Notes under the pieces: model-generated | What the model was told of the DNA's origin: nothing | Database searches by the model: none | What the model saw: the letters and a program-made list of their open reading frames with translations, nothing else | DNA from: Platanthera guangdongensis | Taxonomy: Eukaryota; Streptophyta; Magnoliopsida; Asparagales; Orchidaceae | NCBI GenBank assembly: GCA_039583875.1 | Contig: CM077151.1 | Location: 120,781,047-120,845,046 of the forward strand | Direction: 5' to 3' | DNA length: 64,000 nt | Translations under genes and position numbers: made by a program | In this document: piece by piece, positions 33,744-44,347 of the stretch | Layout of the letters: every line of letters begins with the position of its first letter | How positions within the stretch are numbered: position 1 is the first letter of the stretch

Positions 33744-33755
33744 TGGTATCAGAGG
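33744..33755 (+). promoter_or_regulatory. primer binding site after LTR B
   Basis: TGGTATCAGAGG matches the first eleven bases of the initiator-Met tRNA complement and follows the LTR end TGCATCA at the expected distance. Confidence 0.75.
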
Positions 33756-34288
33756 GAGGAAAGAGAAGGGGGTGGCCGGTTTTGCAAGGAGGGGAGGAGA
33801 GTTTGGCCGAGAGGTTGAAGGAGAAAGAAAGGGCCGAACTTGGAGAGGGGGAAAAGGGAGGCCGAAAATAGGGAAGAGGAGGTGGCCGAGCCACTAAGAG
33901 GGAGAGAGGGAGGAGGCTGGCGGCCAAGAGAGAGGTCAAGAGAAGGGGGGACAAATTTTCTCAAAGCGGGAGTGAGAGGAGGGGGGAAATTTAAATTTTG
34001 AATTCTTGGTTTCAATTTTTCATTCTTCTCTAATAATTTCTTCATAAGCATGGCTATATATAGCCTACACCACTCAATCTCCTCCATTCAAAATTCAAAA
34101 TGAAACTATGATTGTTATAGGAACCCATCTTACATATGGAAGGAGATAATTTAAAACAATACATGATGGTTATAAGCACCCATCATTATACATAAAATAA
34201 AAATACTATAATGAAATGCTTGCAAATAAAAAAATGCTTTAATTAAAATTGCATAAAATAGAAATTGCTAAAAATAATAATTGATAAA
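33756..34288 (-). repeat. CRM-like LTR U3/R fragment, minus orientation
   Basis: Similar to 31650-32215 in LTR A (same orientation), including 'gtggccggttttgcaaggagggg' and the TATA segment at 34049-34066. It directly follows a plus-oriented primer site, so the join is a rearrangement and not a simple insertion. Confidence 0.7.
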
Positions 34289-34552
34289 ATATATAATTAT
34301 AATTATGTAATTTATCAATTATTATTTTTAGCAATTTCTATTTTATACAATTTTAATTTAAGCATTTTTTTTATTTGCAAGCATTTCATTATAGTATTTT
34401 TATTTCATGTATAATGATGGGTGCTTATAACCATCATGTATTGTTTTAAATTATTTCCTTCCATATGTAAGATGGGTGCTTATAACCATCATAATTTCAT
34501 TTTGAATTTTGAATGGAGGAGATTGAGTGGTGTAGGCTATATATAGGCCATG
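34049..34552. repeat. 0.5-kb palindrome: two ~240-bp arms with a 22-bp centre
   Basis: The left arm 34049-34288 and right arm 34311-34552 are near-perfect reverse complements (a few mismatches and small indels). Each outer end carries 'ggctatatatag', so TATA-like boxes point outward. It is formed by two U3 pieces of the same LTR family placed head to head. Confidence 0.9.
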
Positions 34553-34592
34553 ATATTTGTCATATTATTTTGGAGAAGAAGAATAAGAAAAT

Positions 34593-35420
34593 AATCCCCC
34601 TAAAATCTTTTTGAGATCCTCCTTCCCCCTTGGCAAAATTCGGCCACCTCCCTCAACTCTCTATTTCGGCATTTTCTCTTCCACCTCCTCCTCTCCTTTC
34701 CTCTCTAAGGAAACCCGACCTCTTCCTCTTCATAACTGACCCCCCCCCCCTATCTCCCTGAAACCGACCACCAACAAAGAAGACCAAGCCACCCTCATTC
34801 TTGAAGAAATCGGCCAAGGTGTAAGGATTTGCCTTGTGAGTGTCAACTCCGGCGTGAAGCAACGAAGGCGGACAAGTTCCTCTCCTTCTGGCATGACTCC
34901 GGCGAAGCCGTTGAAGAACGATCCAAGTAGAGAAAATCGGAATCATCCATTCTGATTGGGTAACGAAAATATTTCTACTTTGGGTGATTTTTCTCTCTTA
35001 GATTAATTCCTGTGGTGGTTTACTTTAGCGTATTTTTGGAAGCACTGAAATTTTGTGGTTTTCTCTCGATTGATCTTTGTGTTTCATCTAATTTTCATTT
35101 ATATTCGAGAGGTTTGGCGAACCTTCATTTTCTTTTATTGGGAGAGGTCTATTGTTTTCGAATCATTTTTATTGGTAGATCTCTTTTGGTACAACCTTCG
35201 CTCGATCGGACCGAGTTGGTCCTTTTAGCCGGAAAGAATATTAGTCTATCGCCTTTATTCGATCCTAATCGGGTTGGCTACCCGTACGCTAGCATATAAT
35301 TGATAGAATTAATTAACGTGGTGCTGTGTAGAATGATTGTGCGAGTATAGGATTTGGATCGAAGAGAGGTATACGTGCTAGTCTGTGGATTTTCGTTGTC
35401 AAACGTGCAAGCCTGCATCA
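34593..35420 (+). repeat. LTR C: 3' part of a CRM-like LTR, plus orientation
   Basis: Direct repeat of 32883-33740, ending CAAGCCTGCATCA at 35420. With the right palindrome arm (34311-34552) it may make one plus-oriented LTR. It is followed immediately, without a primer site, by LTR D in minus orientation. Contains a run of about 11 C at 34740-34750. Confidence 0.7.
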
Positions 35421-35946
35421 AGGGGGCTCGATGGGGAAAGGAGGTAGCGAAAGGTGGCGGTTTTCTTGGAGAGTGGAAGTCATTGGCCGAGAGGGAGAGA
35501 GGGGGGAGGGTGGTGAGGTTGGCGGCTAGGAAGAATAGGGAGAGGCTTGGCTGAAATTCAAGAGGAGGAGGAAAGAGGGGGGTGATCTCAAGAGGGAAAA
35601 GGGTTCAAATTTATTTCATTCAACTTAATAAAATTTAACCATGGCATGGCCATATATAGGCTCATAATAATGTTTTGGCTACATGCAGCCCAAACAAATA
35701 CAAAACACTCCTAAAGTTTTATCATGGCATGAAATAATAAATAACATGCTCAAATGCTAGCAAAATAATAACATAAAATAATACACAACTAAATATTAAT
35801 TGGTCGTCTTATGCCGAGGGCAGAGATTGTAGCATCGCTTCACAAGGTCACCATAGCGTCGTAAGTCTTTTGTTGGAGACCGAGAAAGATCTTCTGCGAG
35901 CAAGCCTTCATTATCATTAACATGTTGGGGGTCGTCGTCTCCATCA
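35421..35946 (-). repeat. LTR D: 3' LTR of the CRM-like element, truncated
   Basis: Matches 41702-42228. Its right edge is the LTR start TGATGGAGACGACG after the polypurine tract. The left edge is joined to LTR C, so about 730 bp of the LTR end are missing. Confidence 0.85.
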
Positions 35947-37157
35947 ATCCTCCCCCGCTCAAAAGTACCCATCATCGATGACTTGTCCCGAAGGTATCGC
36001 CGCAGATGAGCATCATCCAAGAGAGCCACCTCTGATTTCGGAAGCCAAGAGTCATCGGAGGCCGAACGATCATGCCAACGAATCAAGTAGCGGCAAACAT
36101 CACCACCTGGAGAGAAAAGCACTTCATCCTTGATGATCCTATCTGGCAAAAAGTTTGTCCTGGGAAACCTGGGAAAAGCATTAGGCAATAAAGGAGGAAA
36201 ATTTTCTTCATCAACAACCAGCGTACCTCCATTGGAAACTGATGGAGAGAGAGATCCAGACACAAGCTCACCCCCTAATGAATTAGAAGATGCAGTGGAG
36301 CTAAACAGATAGTTAGATAATTCAAATGGTGGAGAAACATATGACGTTAAATCAGAAACATTAAAAATAGGGGAAATACCCGAATCAGTGGGCAACTACA
36401 AAAGATATGTGTTTTCTCCTAATTTCTTTAAGATCTGAAAAGGTCCAGCTCGCCAATTTACCAACTTTTTTATAGTGCCCGAAGGCATCCGTTCAGGGAC
36501 GAGATGCACCAAGACTAAATCGCCAACCTTCAAGTGAGACTCTCTTTTATGCACGTTAACATGAACTTGATAAGATGTGTATTGTGTGGTTAGCATTTCA
36601 TTTATGTGCTTATGCAAATTATGAATATGAGAGGCAAAATCCTGTGCAAATTGACTTGACTTATAAGATTGCGGTAACGGAATCAAGTCAAGTGGCACTG
36701 GTGCTTTATATCTGTTCACGATCTCATTCGGTGACAAACCAGTGGACCTATTTTTCGAATTATTATACGCTAACTGAGCATGATGAAGGATAAGGTCCCA
36801 TGTACCCTTGTGGTCACCCACAAGACAACGTAGCAAACTACCCAAACTTATGTTTACCACTTCTGTTTGCCCATCCGTCTGTGGATGCTAGGCCAAAGAA
36901 AATAATAGTTTGGTGCCCATAATCCTCTACAAGGTCTTCCAAAAATAACTAGTGAATTTCACATATCTATCAGTCACTATCGATTTTGGAACACCCCTAT
37001 GACCAACAACTTCCTTAAAAAATAATTTCACTACATTTGACACATCATCAGTCTTATTACGCACAATAAAATAGGTCATTTTAGAAAATTGATCTACTAC
37101 CACTAGAATGGAATCATGACGACGAATCGTGACTGGTAGGCTTATGATAAAGTCCAT
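35796..37157 (-). pseudogene. CRM-like integrase and chromodomain, reading into the 3' LTR
   Basis: One frame holds the integrase core ('MDFIISLPVTIRRHDSILVVVDQFSKMTYF', 'VTDR', 'HPQTDGQTEVVN') with stops near 36927 and 36903. It continues through 'LAYNNSKNRSTGLSPNEIV' and 'PIFNVSDLTSYV' to a chromodomain-like 'RYLIRWHDRSASDDSWLPKSEV' (about 36060-36090). It then crosses the polypurine tract at 35947-35960 and ends with the stop at 35796, 150 bp inside the 3' LTR. Coding overlap with the LTR is known in CRM elements. The 5' LTR keeps the same tail (42078-42228), so it is conserved rather than accidental. Confidence 0.85.
35947..35960 (-). promoter_or_regulatory. CRM-like polypurine tract, inside the coding frame
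   Basis: Minus strand GAGCGGGGGAGGAT precedes the LTR start TGATGG and also codes for part of the 'ERGRIDGD' stretch. Confidence 0.85.
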
Positions 37158-39420
37158 ACTAACATCTTCCCAGGGAATGGAAGTAATCGACAGAGGGGTA
37201 TAAAGTCACGCGTTCATTTTATTACCTTTAGCTAGTTGACACGCACGACAACTACCCATAATTTTATTAACTGTAGTTTTAGGCCTAGCCAGTAGAACTT
37301 ATCTTTGACTAATGTAATTGTCTTATCACGCCCGAAATGTCCACCTAAACCACCACTATGTAACTCTCATACGATAAAATGTCTAAGGGAAGAACGAGGA
37401 ATACAAAGCTTTGAATGCTTAAATAAAAAACCGTCCCGAATATAATATGCTGAAATGGTAGTGGGAGAGCTGTCTTGAGTGGAATAATAGATGTCCTTAA
37501 AATCCGGGCAATTAACGTACTCATCCTTTATCCTATCAAATCTAATCACTTTGACCTTTAGCATAGACAACAACAAGGAGACACGACTAAGAGCATCCGC
37601 CACATGATTTAAAGTTCTCTTTAGATGTTTAATTTTGAAGGTATACTCCTGAAGATAGGAGACCCACTTAGCATGCCTTGGGATAACTTTATTTTGGGAA
37701 TTAATAAATCTCAAGGCCTCGTGGTCAGATAGAATCACAAATTCCTTAGAGATCAAATAATGACGTCAATGTTGTAAACACCAAATAACCGCATAAAACT
37801 CTCTGTCATAATTAGAATAATTTAATTTTGGTCCGAGAGCTTCTCACTAAAAAATCGTAGAGGATGTCCCTCTTGACTCAAGACACCACCAATACCGATT
37901 CCAGACGCGTCACATGACAATTCAAAAACTTTATTAAAATCTGGTAATCATAAAAGAGGAGCTTCCGACATACGAGATTTAATTATTTCAAATGCTTTGG
38001 CGGCCGATTTAGTCCACAAAAAATCTCCCTTCTTCATGCACGCCGTGATTGGTGCCATGATACTACTAAAATCCTTGATAAATCGGAGGTAAAAAGTCGC
38101 TAATCCGTGGAAACTCCGAACATCCCGTATACTGGTTGGTTCCGGCCAATCCCTGATAGCTTGGACTTTCTTAGGGCCAGCATGGATACCATCCGAACTT
38201 ACGATATAACCTAGGAACTCCACAGATGGAAATTAAACGTACATTTTTAAAAATTAGCAAATAATTTCTCCGATCATAGTGTGGAGAGCACTGTCATCAA
38301 GTGAGACTCATGATCATTCGGTGCGGAACTAAAAACTAGGATATCATCAAAGTAATAACTATGAATTTTCCTAGATAAGGCTTGAATACAAAAGTCATCA
38401 ATCTTGAAAAAGTACCCGGACTATTAGTGAGCCCTTCCCCGAGCAATAACAACTCATAAAGTCCGTCTTTTGATTTAAAGGCCATTTTCCATTCATCTCC
38501 CTCCCTAATCCTGATTTGATGGTAGCCACTCTTAAGATCTAACTTAGAAAAAATCGTGGCTCCGGCTAACATATCCAATAAGTCGTCCAAACGAGGGATG
38601 GGAAACCTGTATTTAATGATTATTTTATTAACGACCCTATAATCCACGCACATCTGCCAAGATCCATCTTTCTTAGGCACCAATAATGCGGGTATGACAC
38701 AAGGACTCTTACTGTGATGGATGAACCCCTTACTTAGCAAATCCGAAATTAATTTTTGCAATTCTAGGTGCGCGGAGGGGTTTAACCGATAATGGGGAAG
38801 GTTAGGCAACGAAGAACGTAGAACGAAATCAATCTCATGTTGAATTTCACGCATGGGGGTAACTCAGGTGGTAGGTCTTCCGGGTAGACATCCCTAAATT
38901 CCTCTAACATATTTTTTAACACTGGAGGTAGATTCTCAAATGAGGAGCTATCTTCCTTGACTTGCAAATATACTAGTGCATACATGACTCCGTTAATAAA
39001 AGACTCACACTCCAACTCCTTCTTATCTATCAAGCTTAAAGTTTTCTTCTCTACTGGCACAATAGTGTCTTTGGAAGAGGCTGTAGGATCTTTAGGTGGA
39101 TTTGGTTTAAGGATAACGGTCTTACCATTAAATTTAAATTCATATGAGTTGGCTCGCCCAAAATGAGTTACATCATGGTCATAAAGCCATGGACGACCTA
39201 ATAATACGTGACTAGCGTCCCTTGGGATGACGTCACAGCAAATATTTTCAGAATAAGCATTGATGGTAAGGGGTACCAAACAACGCTTCTACACTAGAAA
39301 GGATATCCTATTTACCCATGCCACCTTATAAGGGTGAGGGTGCGGCTCAGTAACTAAAGACATTCGGGTCACCGAATTTTCAGAAATGACATTCATACAG
39401 CTACCACTGTCTATGATCAA
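37158..39420 (-). pseudogene. CRM-like protease, RT and RNase H
   Basis: Several frames. The protease segment starts near 39415 ('IIDSGSCMNVISENSV') and includes 'CDVIPRDASHVLLGRPWLYD' (39240-39170). RT has '[24 protein letters not shown]'-type lead-in, '[17 protein letters not shown]', '[19 protein letters not shown]', and Y-F-D-D at about 38345. The MPFGLSNAP region is degraded to '[11 protein letters not shown]'. '[13 protein letters not shown]' (38223) starts the thumb/connection. RNase H remnants continue to 'HVADALSRV' near 37585. Part of the integrase zinc-binding region follows to 37158. At least four frameshifts. Confidence 0.85.
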
Positions 39421-39422
39421 CT

Positions 39423-40614
39423 TACACTACTTCTCTCCACTCTTAAAATTCAACGAAAAAATATTCGTCCTATTCCAGTCATCTAACAATCGTGGAGTAG
39501 CCATAATACATCGCATGAACATATGTGAATCATCCTCTAAATCGCTCGGTACTCCTTCGGACTCGCTATCTTCACCTGCCACATATACCAAGTCGTCGGG
39601 CTCACAAGTGGAATCTAAGAGCGCTAAGGGCTTTGTTTTAGTAGGACACTCACTAGCGTAATGACTCTGAATCCCGCAAGCGAAACATGTAGCGTTCGTT
39701 TTGCTAACCCTGCCTACAGGCACTCTCTCACCCGTTGGGTTTCTACTATTCCTGGCTGTCACGACTATGGAGTTTGAGTCAGTGGATTGGAACTTCCCCT
39801 TATCCTTATAGGTGGAAGTGGGAGATGTTCCTAAGATGGACTTTCCCTTCGGATACGAGCGAGACTTATTTTTAAGAATGTTGTGCTTATCAATATCTAA
39901 TGCAGCATTAAAAGTGACGTTTAGGTCAGTGTGACCATAACACAGTAATTTTCCCTGGATGTCGGGGTTTAACCCCTTACGAAATCTAGAGAGGGTGATC
40001 TCGGGCATCTCCTTCATGCCACACCTAACCATCATATCCTTCAGAAGACTCATGTACTCAGAGACAGTCCTATTCCCTTGGTTAAGGGTGGCCAAATCAT
40101 CAAACATCTGCATTCGATGGTACTTAGGAACGTACTGTTCTGTTAGCATTTCCTTCATGGCTGCCCAACCAATGAGTAATTCACCATTCTCAACTCTCAG
40201 ACATTGTTCCTCATTCAACCAGAATATTTTTGCTCCACCTAACAGCTTCATTCTAGCCACTTGCACCTTATCCGCATCAGTCAGGTTGTACCACTCAAAG
40301 TAGCACTTGATTTCCATAACTCAGTCTAGGAAAACTTGGGGTTCTCCCAATCCATCGTATGATGGGGGTTTGACCTGGACGGCCCTAGTAATATCAAACT
40401 CGTATGGTGCTCACGGAACTTGTTCATTATTATTGTTTAGGTTAGTGTTAATATTTCCTTCCGCGCATTAGTTTGTGGGTTGATTACGGGGAGCCGCGAT
40501 ACTTAATCTCAGCTTGTGAAGCGTATCCCTAATAGTTGTCATTTGTTCAGTGAAATCCTGGCGAAGTTCCTCAAGTGTCGTGAGACCATGACCCTCATCC
40601 CATTCGTCTGCCAT
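39423..40614 (-). pseudogene. CRM-like gag
   Basis: The likely start is M-A-D-E-W near 40614, then 'LTTLEELRQDFTEQMTTIRDTL'. After stops near 40468, 40405 and 40318 comes a long open stretch with 'CYFEWYNLTDADKVQVARMKLLGGAKIFW', 'QRMQMF', 'LNQGNRTVSEYMSLLKDMM' and 'RFRKGLNPDIQGKLL'. A CCHC knuckle, CFACGIQSHYASEC, is near 39655-39700. A stop at about 39424 separates it from the protease in the same frame. Ordinary chromovirus gag, with no insert at the protease junction. Confidence 0.82.
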
Positions 40615-40955
40615 ATTGAAAGAAGACGGGGAATACTCCATACCTAATCTAGTGCTCATGCAACTAAACCGTAGTTTTGGCCTAAAGAAAAAAGACAATG
40701 AAAGAATTGTTTCCGCTTACTAGCTAGGGTAGAAGATATTTTTTTTTATTTTCTTACTGGAAATAAAAAAGGGACTATTAAAAAAAATTTGAATTTTTTT
40801 TGCTGAAAAATAAAAAAAAAACAGTCTGCTATTTGCAGACCAAAAATAAAATTTTTATTATGTTTTTTGGAAAACGAAATGTGTAAGTGCGTGTTGGATT
40901 TCTAAGTAAATTTTTTTTCTAGGATGGTACTAATTAAGAAATTAGCACAAGCTCC

Positions 40956-40967
40956 CTCTAATACCAA
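40956..40967 (-). promoter_or_regulatory. CRM-like primer binding site
   Basis: Minus strand TTTGGTATTAGAGG follows the LTR end TGCACCA. One mismatch to TGGTATCAGAG. Confidence 0.75.
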
Positions 40968-40969
40968 AT

Positions 40970-42228
40970 TGGTGCAGGCCCACACGTTGATTTCCGGGAA
41001 ATCTACGGACTAAGCACGATCGTCTCTCTACGATTCAAATTCTACGCTCGCACAAATTTTCACGCAGCGCACACGCCTAGCAATTGTATCACTTTAATGT
41101 TTACGTACAAGTAGCCAAACCGATTAGGATCGAATAGAGGCGATAGGCCAATATTCTTTTCGGCTAAAAGGACTCACCCAGTTCGATCGAGCGAAGGTTG
41201 TACCAAAAGAGATCTACCAAAAATTACGATTCGGAAAACGGCAGATCTCTCCCAACAAAAAGTTACGAGGTTCGCCAATCCTTTCGAAAATAAATCAATC
41301 AATATAAACACAAACCGATCGTAGAAAACCATGATGATTTAATGCGATCAAAATTTAGCGCCAAGAATTTCCACCACAAGAATATCTAGAAAAAAATAGA
41401 GAATCACACGAAGGTAGAAATTTTCATTACCCAAATCGGAATGGAAGATTCTGATTATCTATATTTAATCGCTCTTCAACAGCTCCACCGGAGTTACGCC
41501 GGATGGAGTGGAAATTCGTCCGCCTTCGTCGCTTTCTAGCCTTGGCCGAGATCCATGAAAACTTGTTGCAAACACCTTGGCCTAACCACCAAGAGAGAGG
41601 GGTGGTCGGATTTCTCCATGAAGATGGATGGTCGATTTTGTGGTGCTTAAAGGCTGGTTGGGTTTGGGGTTTGGGTGGCCGGCCAGATTATGGTGGTGAA
41701 GAGGGGGCTCGGTGGGGAAAGGAGGTAGCAAAATGTGGCGGTTTTCTTGGAGAGGGGAGGTCTTTGGCCGAGAGGGAGAGAAAGGGTGAGGGTGGTGAGG
41801 TTGGCGGCTAGGAAGACTAGGGAGAGGCTTGGCCGAAATTCTAGAGGAGGAGGAAAGAGGGGGGAGATCTCAAGCGGGAAAAGGGTTCAAATTTATTTCA
41901 TTCAACTTAATAAAATTTAACCATGGCATGGCATTATATAGGCTCATAACAATGTTTTGGATACATGCAACCCAAACAAATATAAAACACCCCTAATGTT
42001 TTATCATGACATGAAATAATAAATAACATGCTCAAATGCTAGCAAAATAATAACATAAAATAATACGCAACTAAATATTAATTGGTCGTCCTGCGCCGAG
42101 GGCAAAGATTGTAGTGTTGCTTCACAAGGTCACCATGGCGCCGTAAGTCTTTTGTTGGAGACGGAGAAAGATCTTCCGCGAGCAATCCTTCATTATCATC
42201 AACATGTTGGGGGCCGTCATCTCCATCA
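40970..42228 (-). repeat. CRM-like 5' LTR (1259 bp)
   Basis: On the minus strand it starts TGATGGAGATGACG (42228) and ends GGGCCTGCACCA (40970). Contains a TATA-like 'cctatataatgcc' near 41932-41944 and the duplicated coding tail (42078-42228). A minus-oriented C/T-rich R/U5 follows the promoter. The plus-strand ORFs at 41503-41920 are shadows. Confidence 0.88.
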
Positions 42229-43397
42229 CTGTCCCAAGCCGTCGGACTTAATCGCAAAAGAGAGTTGGCGGCAGATATCATAAGGTCGTCGACCGCCTCC
42301 TGTAGGAGTTCCGCTGCTTGGAATCGTCGTCGGAGGGTATATTCGGAAAGCTCTCTCCGAGATCTATGCGTGTGCGGTAAGTTTTCATCATTTTGTGGAT
42401 TTTTTTGGCATTAGGGTTTTTGATCTTGACTCTCATTTGTCCCGAAAAGTTTCAGGAATCGTTGACTAGGAGTTCTTGCTGCTGATCCTTGGAGCGGAGT
42501 GCTCGTGAGGCCGGATTTTAGAAGATCTTGAGGCAAGTGGAGACTTCTTTCCCATTGTTAGTCACTTGTTTGTATTTCATTTCCTTCCTCTTGATTTTCT
42601 CACCTTAGAAGATAGGAGTACTGCAGGGTTCAACTAGGTTGAAATCCGTCGGGTAGTGAAGGAGGTTGGCTGTGTGAAATTCATCGAGTATGAGTAAGTC
42701 ACCTATGATAATTCAACGAATATTAGTATCAGGTCCACCTTTCCGACCAATATCTCAATTTTCTGAGTCTGGCTAAAATTTGTCCAGTATTCCTGAGAAG
42801 TTAAGTCATTTTCGTCGAGTATCTATGGGTTAAGTCTAATTCATCGAGTGATTAACCTTTGGCATCGAGAGTGTCGAGAGCGTCGAGTGAAGAGCCTTTG
42901 GCATCGAGTGCGTCGAAAATTTACGAGAAGTTAAGTCATTTTCGTCGAGTATCTATGGGCTAAGTCAAATTCATCGAGTGATAATCCTATGGCGTCGAGT
43001 GCTTTGAGTATAATAGTCTTGGCATCGAGTGTTTGAGTAAAGTTTTTATTGGCATCATGTGCTTTTAGTGAGCTCAACTAGACGTCACATGCGTTGAGTG
43101 AACTCAGCTAGGCATCGAGTGGAGTGAAATTCATTGAGTTAATCTTTGGCATTGAGTGAAGTGTTTTTTGTCGAGTTTCGTCTTGAGTTAAATGAGATTC
43201 GTCGAGTATTATCGACGAATTCCTCGTGGACGTAGAAGACTTGTGCCGATTCGTTGAGTATCGAGATAAGGGCAAGCCAATTCATCCAGTATACTAGACG
43301 AATGGGTGCAGACTTAGGATTTTTTTCTCATCAGATGAGGTTAATTCATCGAGAATAGACTTAGATGGTTTTTTTTTGGATTTTCTTTCCACCTTGA
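42229..43397. repeat. unassigned region with a TCGTCGAG / CATCGAGTG motif cluster
   Basis: No gene. 42640-43370 holds about twenty copies of 'tcgtcgagtat', 'ttcatcgagt' or 'ggcatcgagtg', like the arrays in the Ty3-3 and Tekay LTRs. 42377-42455 has a donor GCG|GTAAGT and acceptor TTTCAG with a T-rich interior (79 nt), which could be a leader intron, but no coding frame surrounds it. The host of the CRM-like insertion at 42228 is unidentified. Confidence 0.5.
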
Positions 43398-44347
43398 TGT
43401 TGAGGGATTTTGATGATAAGCTCGGGTTTATTGGTGTTTTGGATGTTTGGTTGTGGCTAGGATGGCAGTGGATAAAGGACCACCAACTTGATGCCAATTT
43501 CGTCGATCATTGCACTTGGTGGGTTGTTTGTTTTCCTATGGACTATTGGGTTGTGTTGGACATTGTGGCCACCACCACAGTGCCTTTTTGAGGTGTTTGA
43601 AATATTGGGTTATGTTGGATATTGTGGACACCACCACAGTAGCTCTTGAGATGTTTGGACTGTTGGATTGTGTTGGACATTGTGGCCACCACCCCAGTGC
43701 TTTTTTGAGATGTTTGGTCTGATGGTTCATGTTGGACAATATACAACAGACTCAGTACCATTTTTGCCCAGTGTTAATAATTCACATATTTGGAGCTATT
43801 TAGTCTCTTCCTTCGTATTATATAAATATATATTATGATGCTCATACTTGCAGATCCTATCAAAGTATGACTTCATTTCGCACTTAGTGCAATTTCTCAT
43901 ACTTATACTCTTGAGAACTCTTTCTTACTTATCATATTATGACTTATTTGTTATTTTTGGACAGTTTTTCTTATATTTGCGTGGGTACCCCTTTGTCTCT
44001 TTTGATTAATGCCTCAGGCTAGAAGCAGTAGCCGATCGAGTAGCTAAGGTTGGTAGTTGATGGTGTTCTACAGCCGTTGTAGTTGTCTTTTCCTCACCGT
44101 TGTGAGGTAGTTCTGTTGTTGTGTTTTTCTTTAGTTCAGACATACATGCCTTTTGGTGGGTTCATGTCAGGTTGATAACACCCACCAGAGATTTGTTGAA
44201 TGTTATGTTACTTGTTAGCTGCTAAATCACCTTTTTAGATGATTTGTTGGTTTTACTTGCTCTCTGGGAAGGTTTTTTGTTAGGATTGCATGAAGTTATT
44301 TTCAAGTTAAAAAAATATATAATTATACCAATCTCATACTCATGGCA
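43398..44347 (+). repeat. left arm of a ~1-kb inverted repeat (950 bp)
   Basis: Starts TGTTGAGGGATTTTG and ends ACTCATGGCA. It is the reverse complement of 50697-51706 along nearly its whole length, apart from about 60-75 bp missing around 44010-44025. Inside, three ~85-bp units 'tgttggacattgtggccaccaccacagtgcttttttgag' repeat (43550-43740). The TG...CA ends suggest an LTR, but no primer site or polypurine tract adjoins. Confidence 0.8.
43545..43745. repeat. three diverged ~70-bp tandem units in the left arm
   Basis: Each unit has 'gttggacattgtgg.caccacc.cagt' followed by 'gagatgtttg'. The same three units are in the right arm (51370-51560). Short ORFs in either direction come from the repeats. 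Confidence 0.75.

Larger units (their letters stand above)
35421..42228 (-). mobile_element. CRM-like chromovirus, near complete, 3' LTR truncated, inactive
   Basis: Minus-strand order: 5' LTR (42228-40970), primer site, gag, protease, RT, RNase H, integrase, chromodomain, polypurine tract, 3' LTR (35946-35421, truncated). The CRM/Reina-side placement rests on the protease 'IDSGSCMNVIS', 'SLPNLPHYR' before RT, and a chromodomain tail that reads into the LTR. There is no sign of the gag-protease intron seen in the Tekay-type elements. Multiple frameshifts and stops. Confidence 0.85.
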
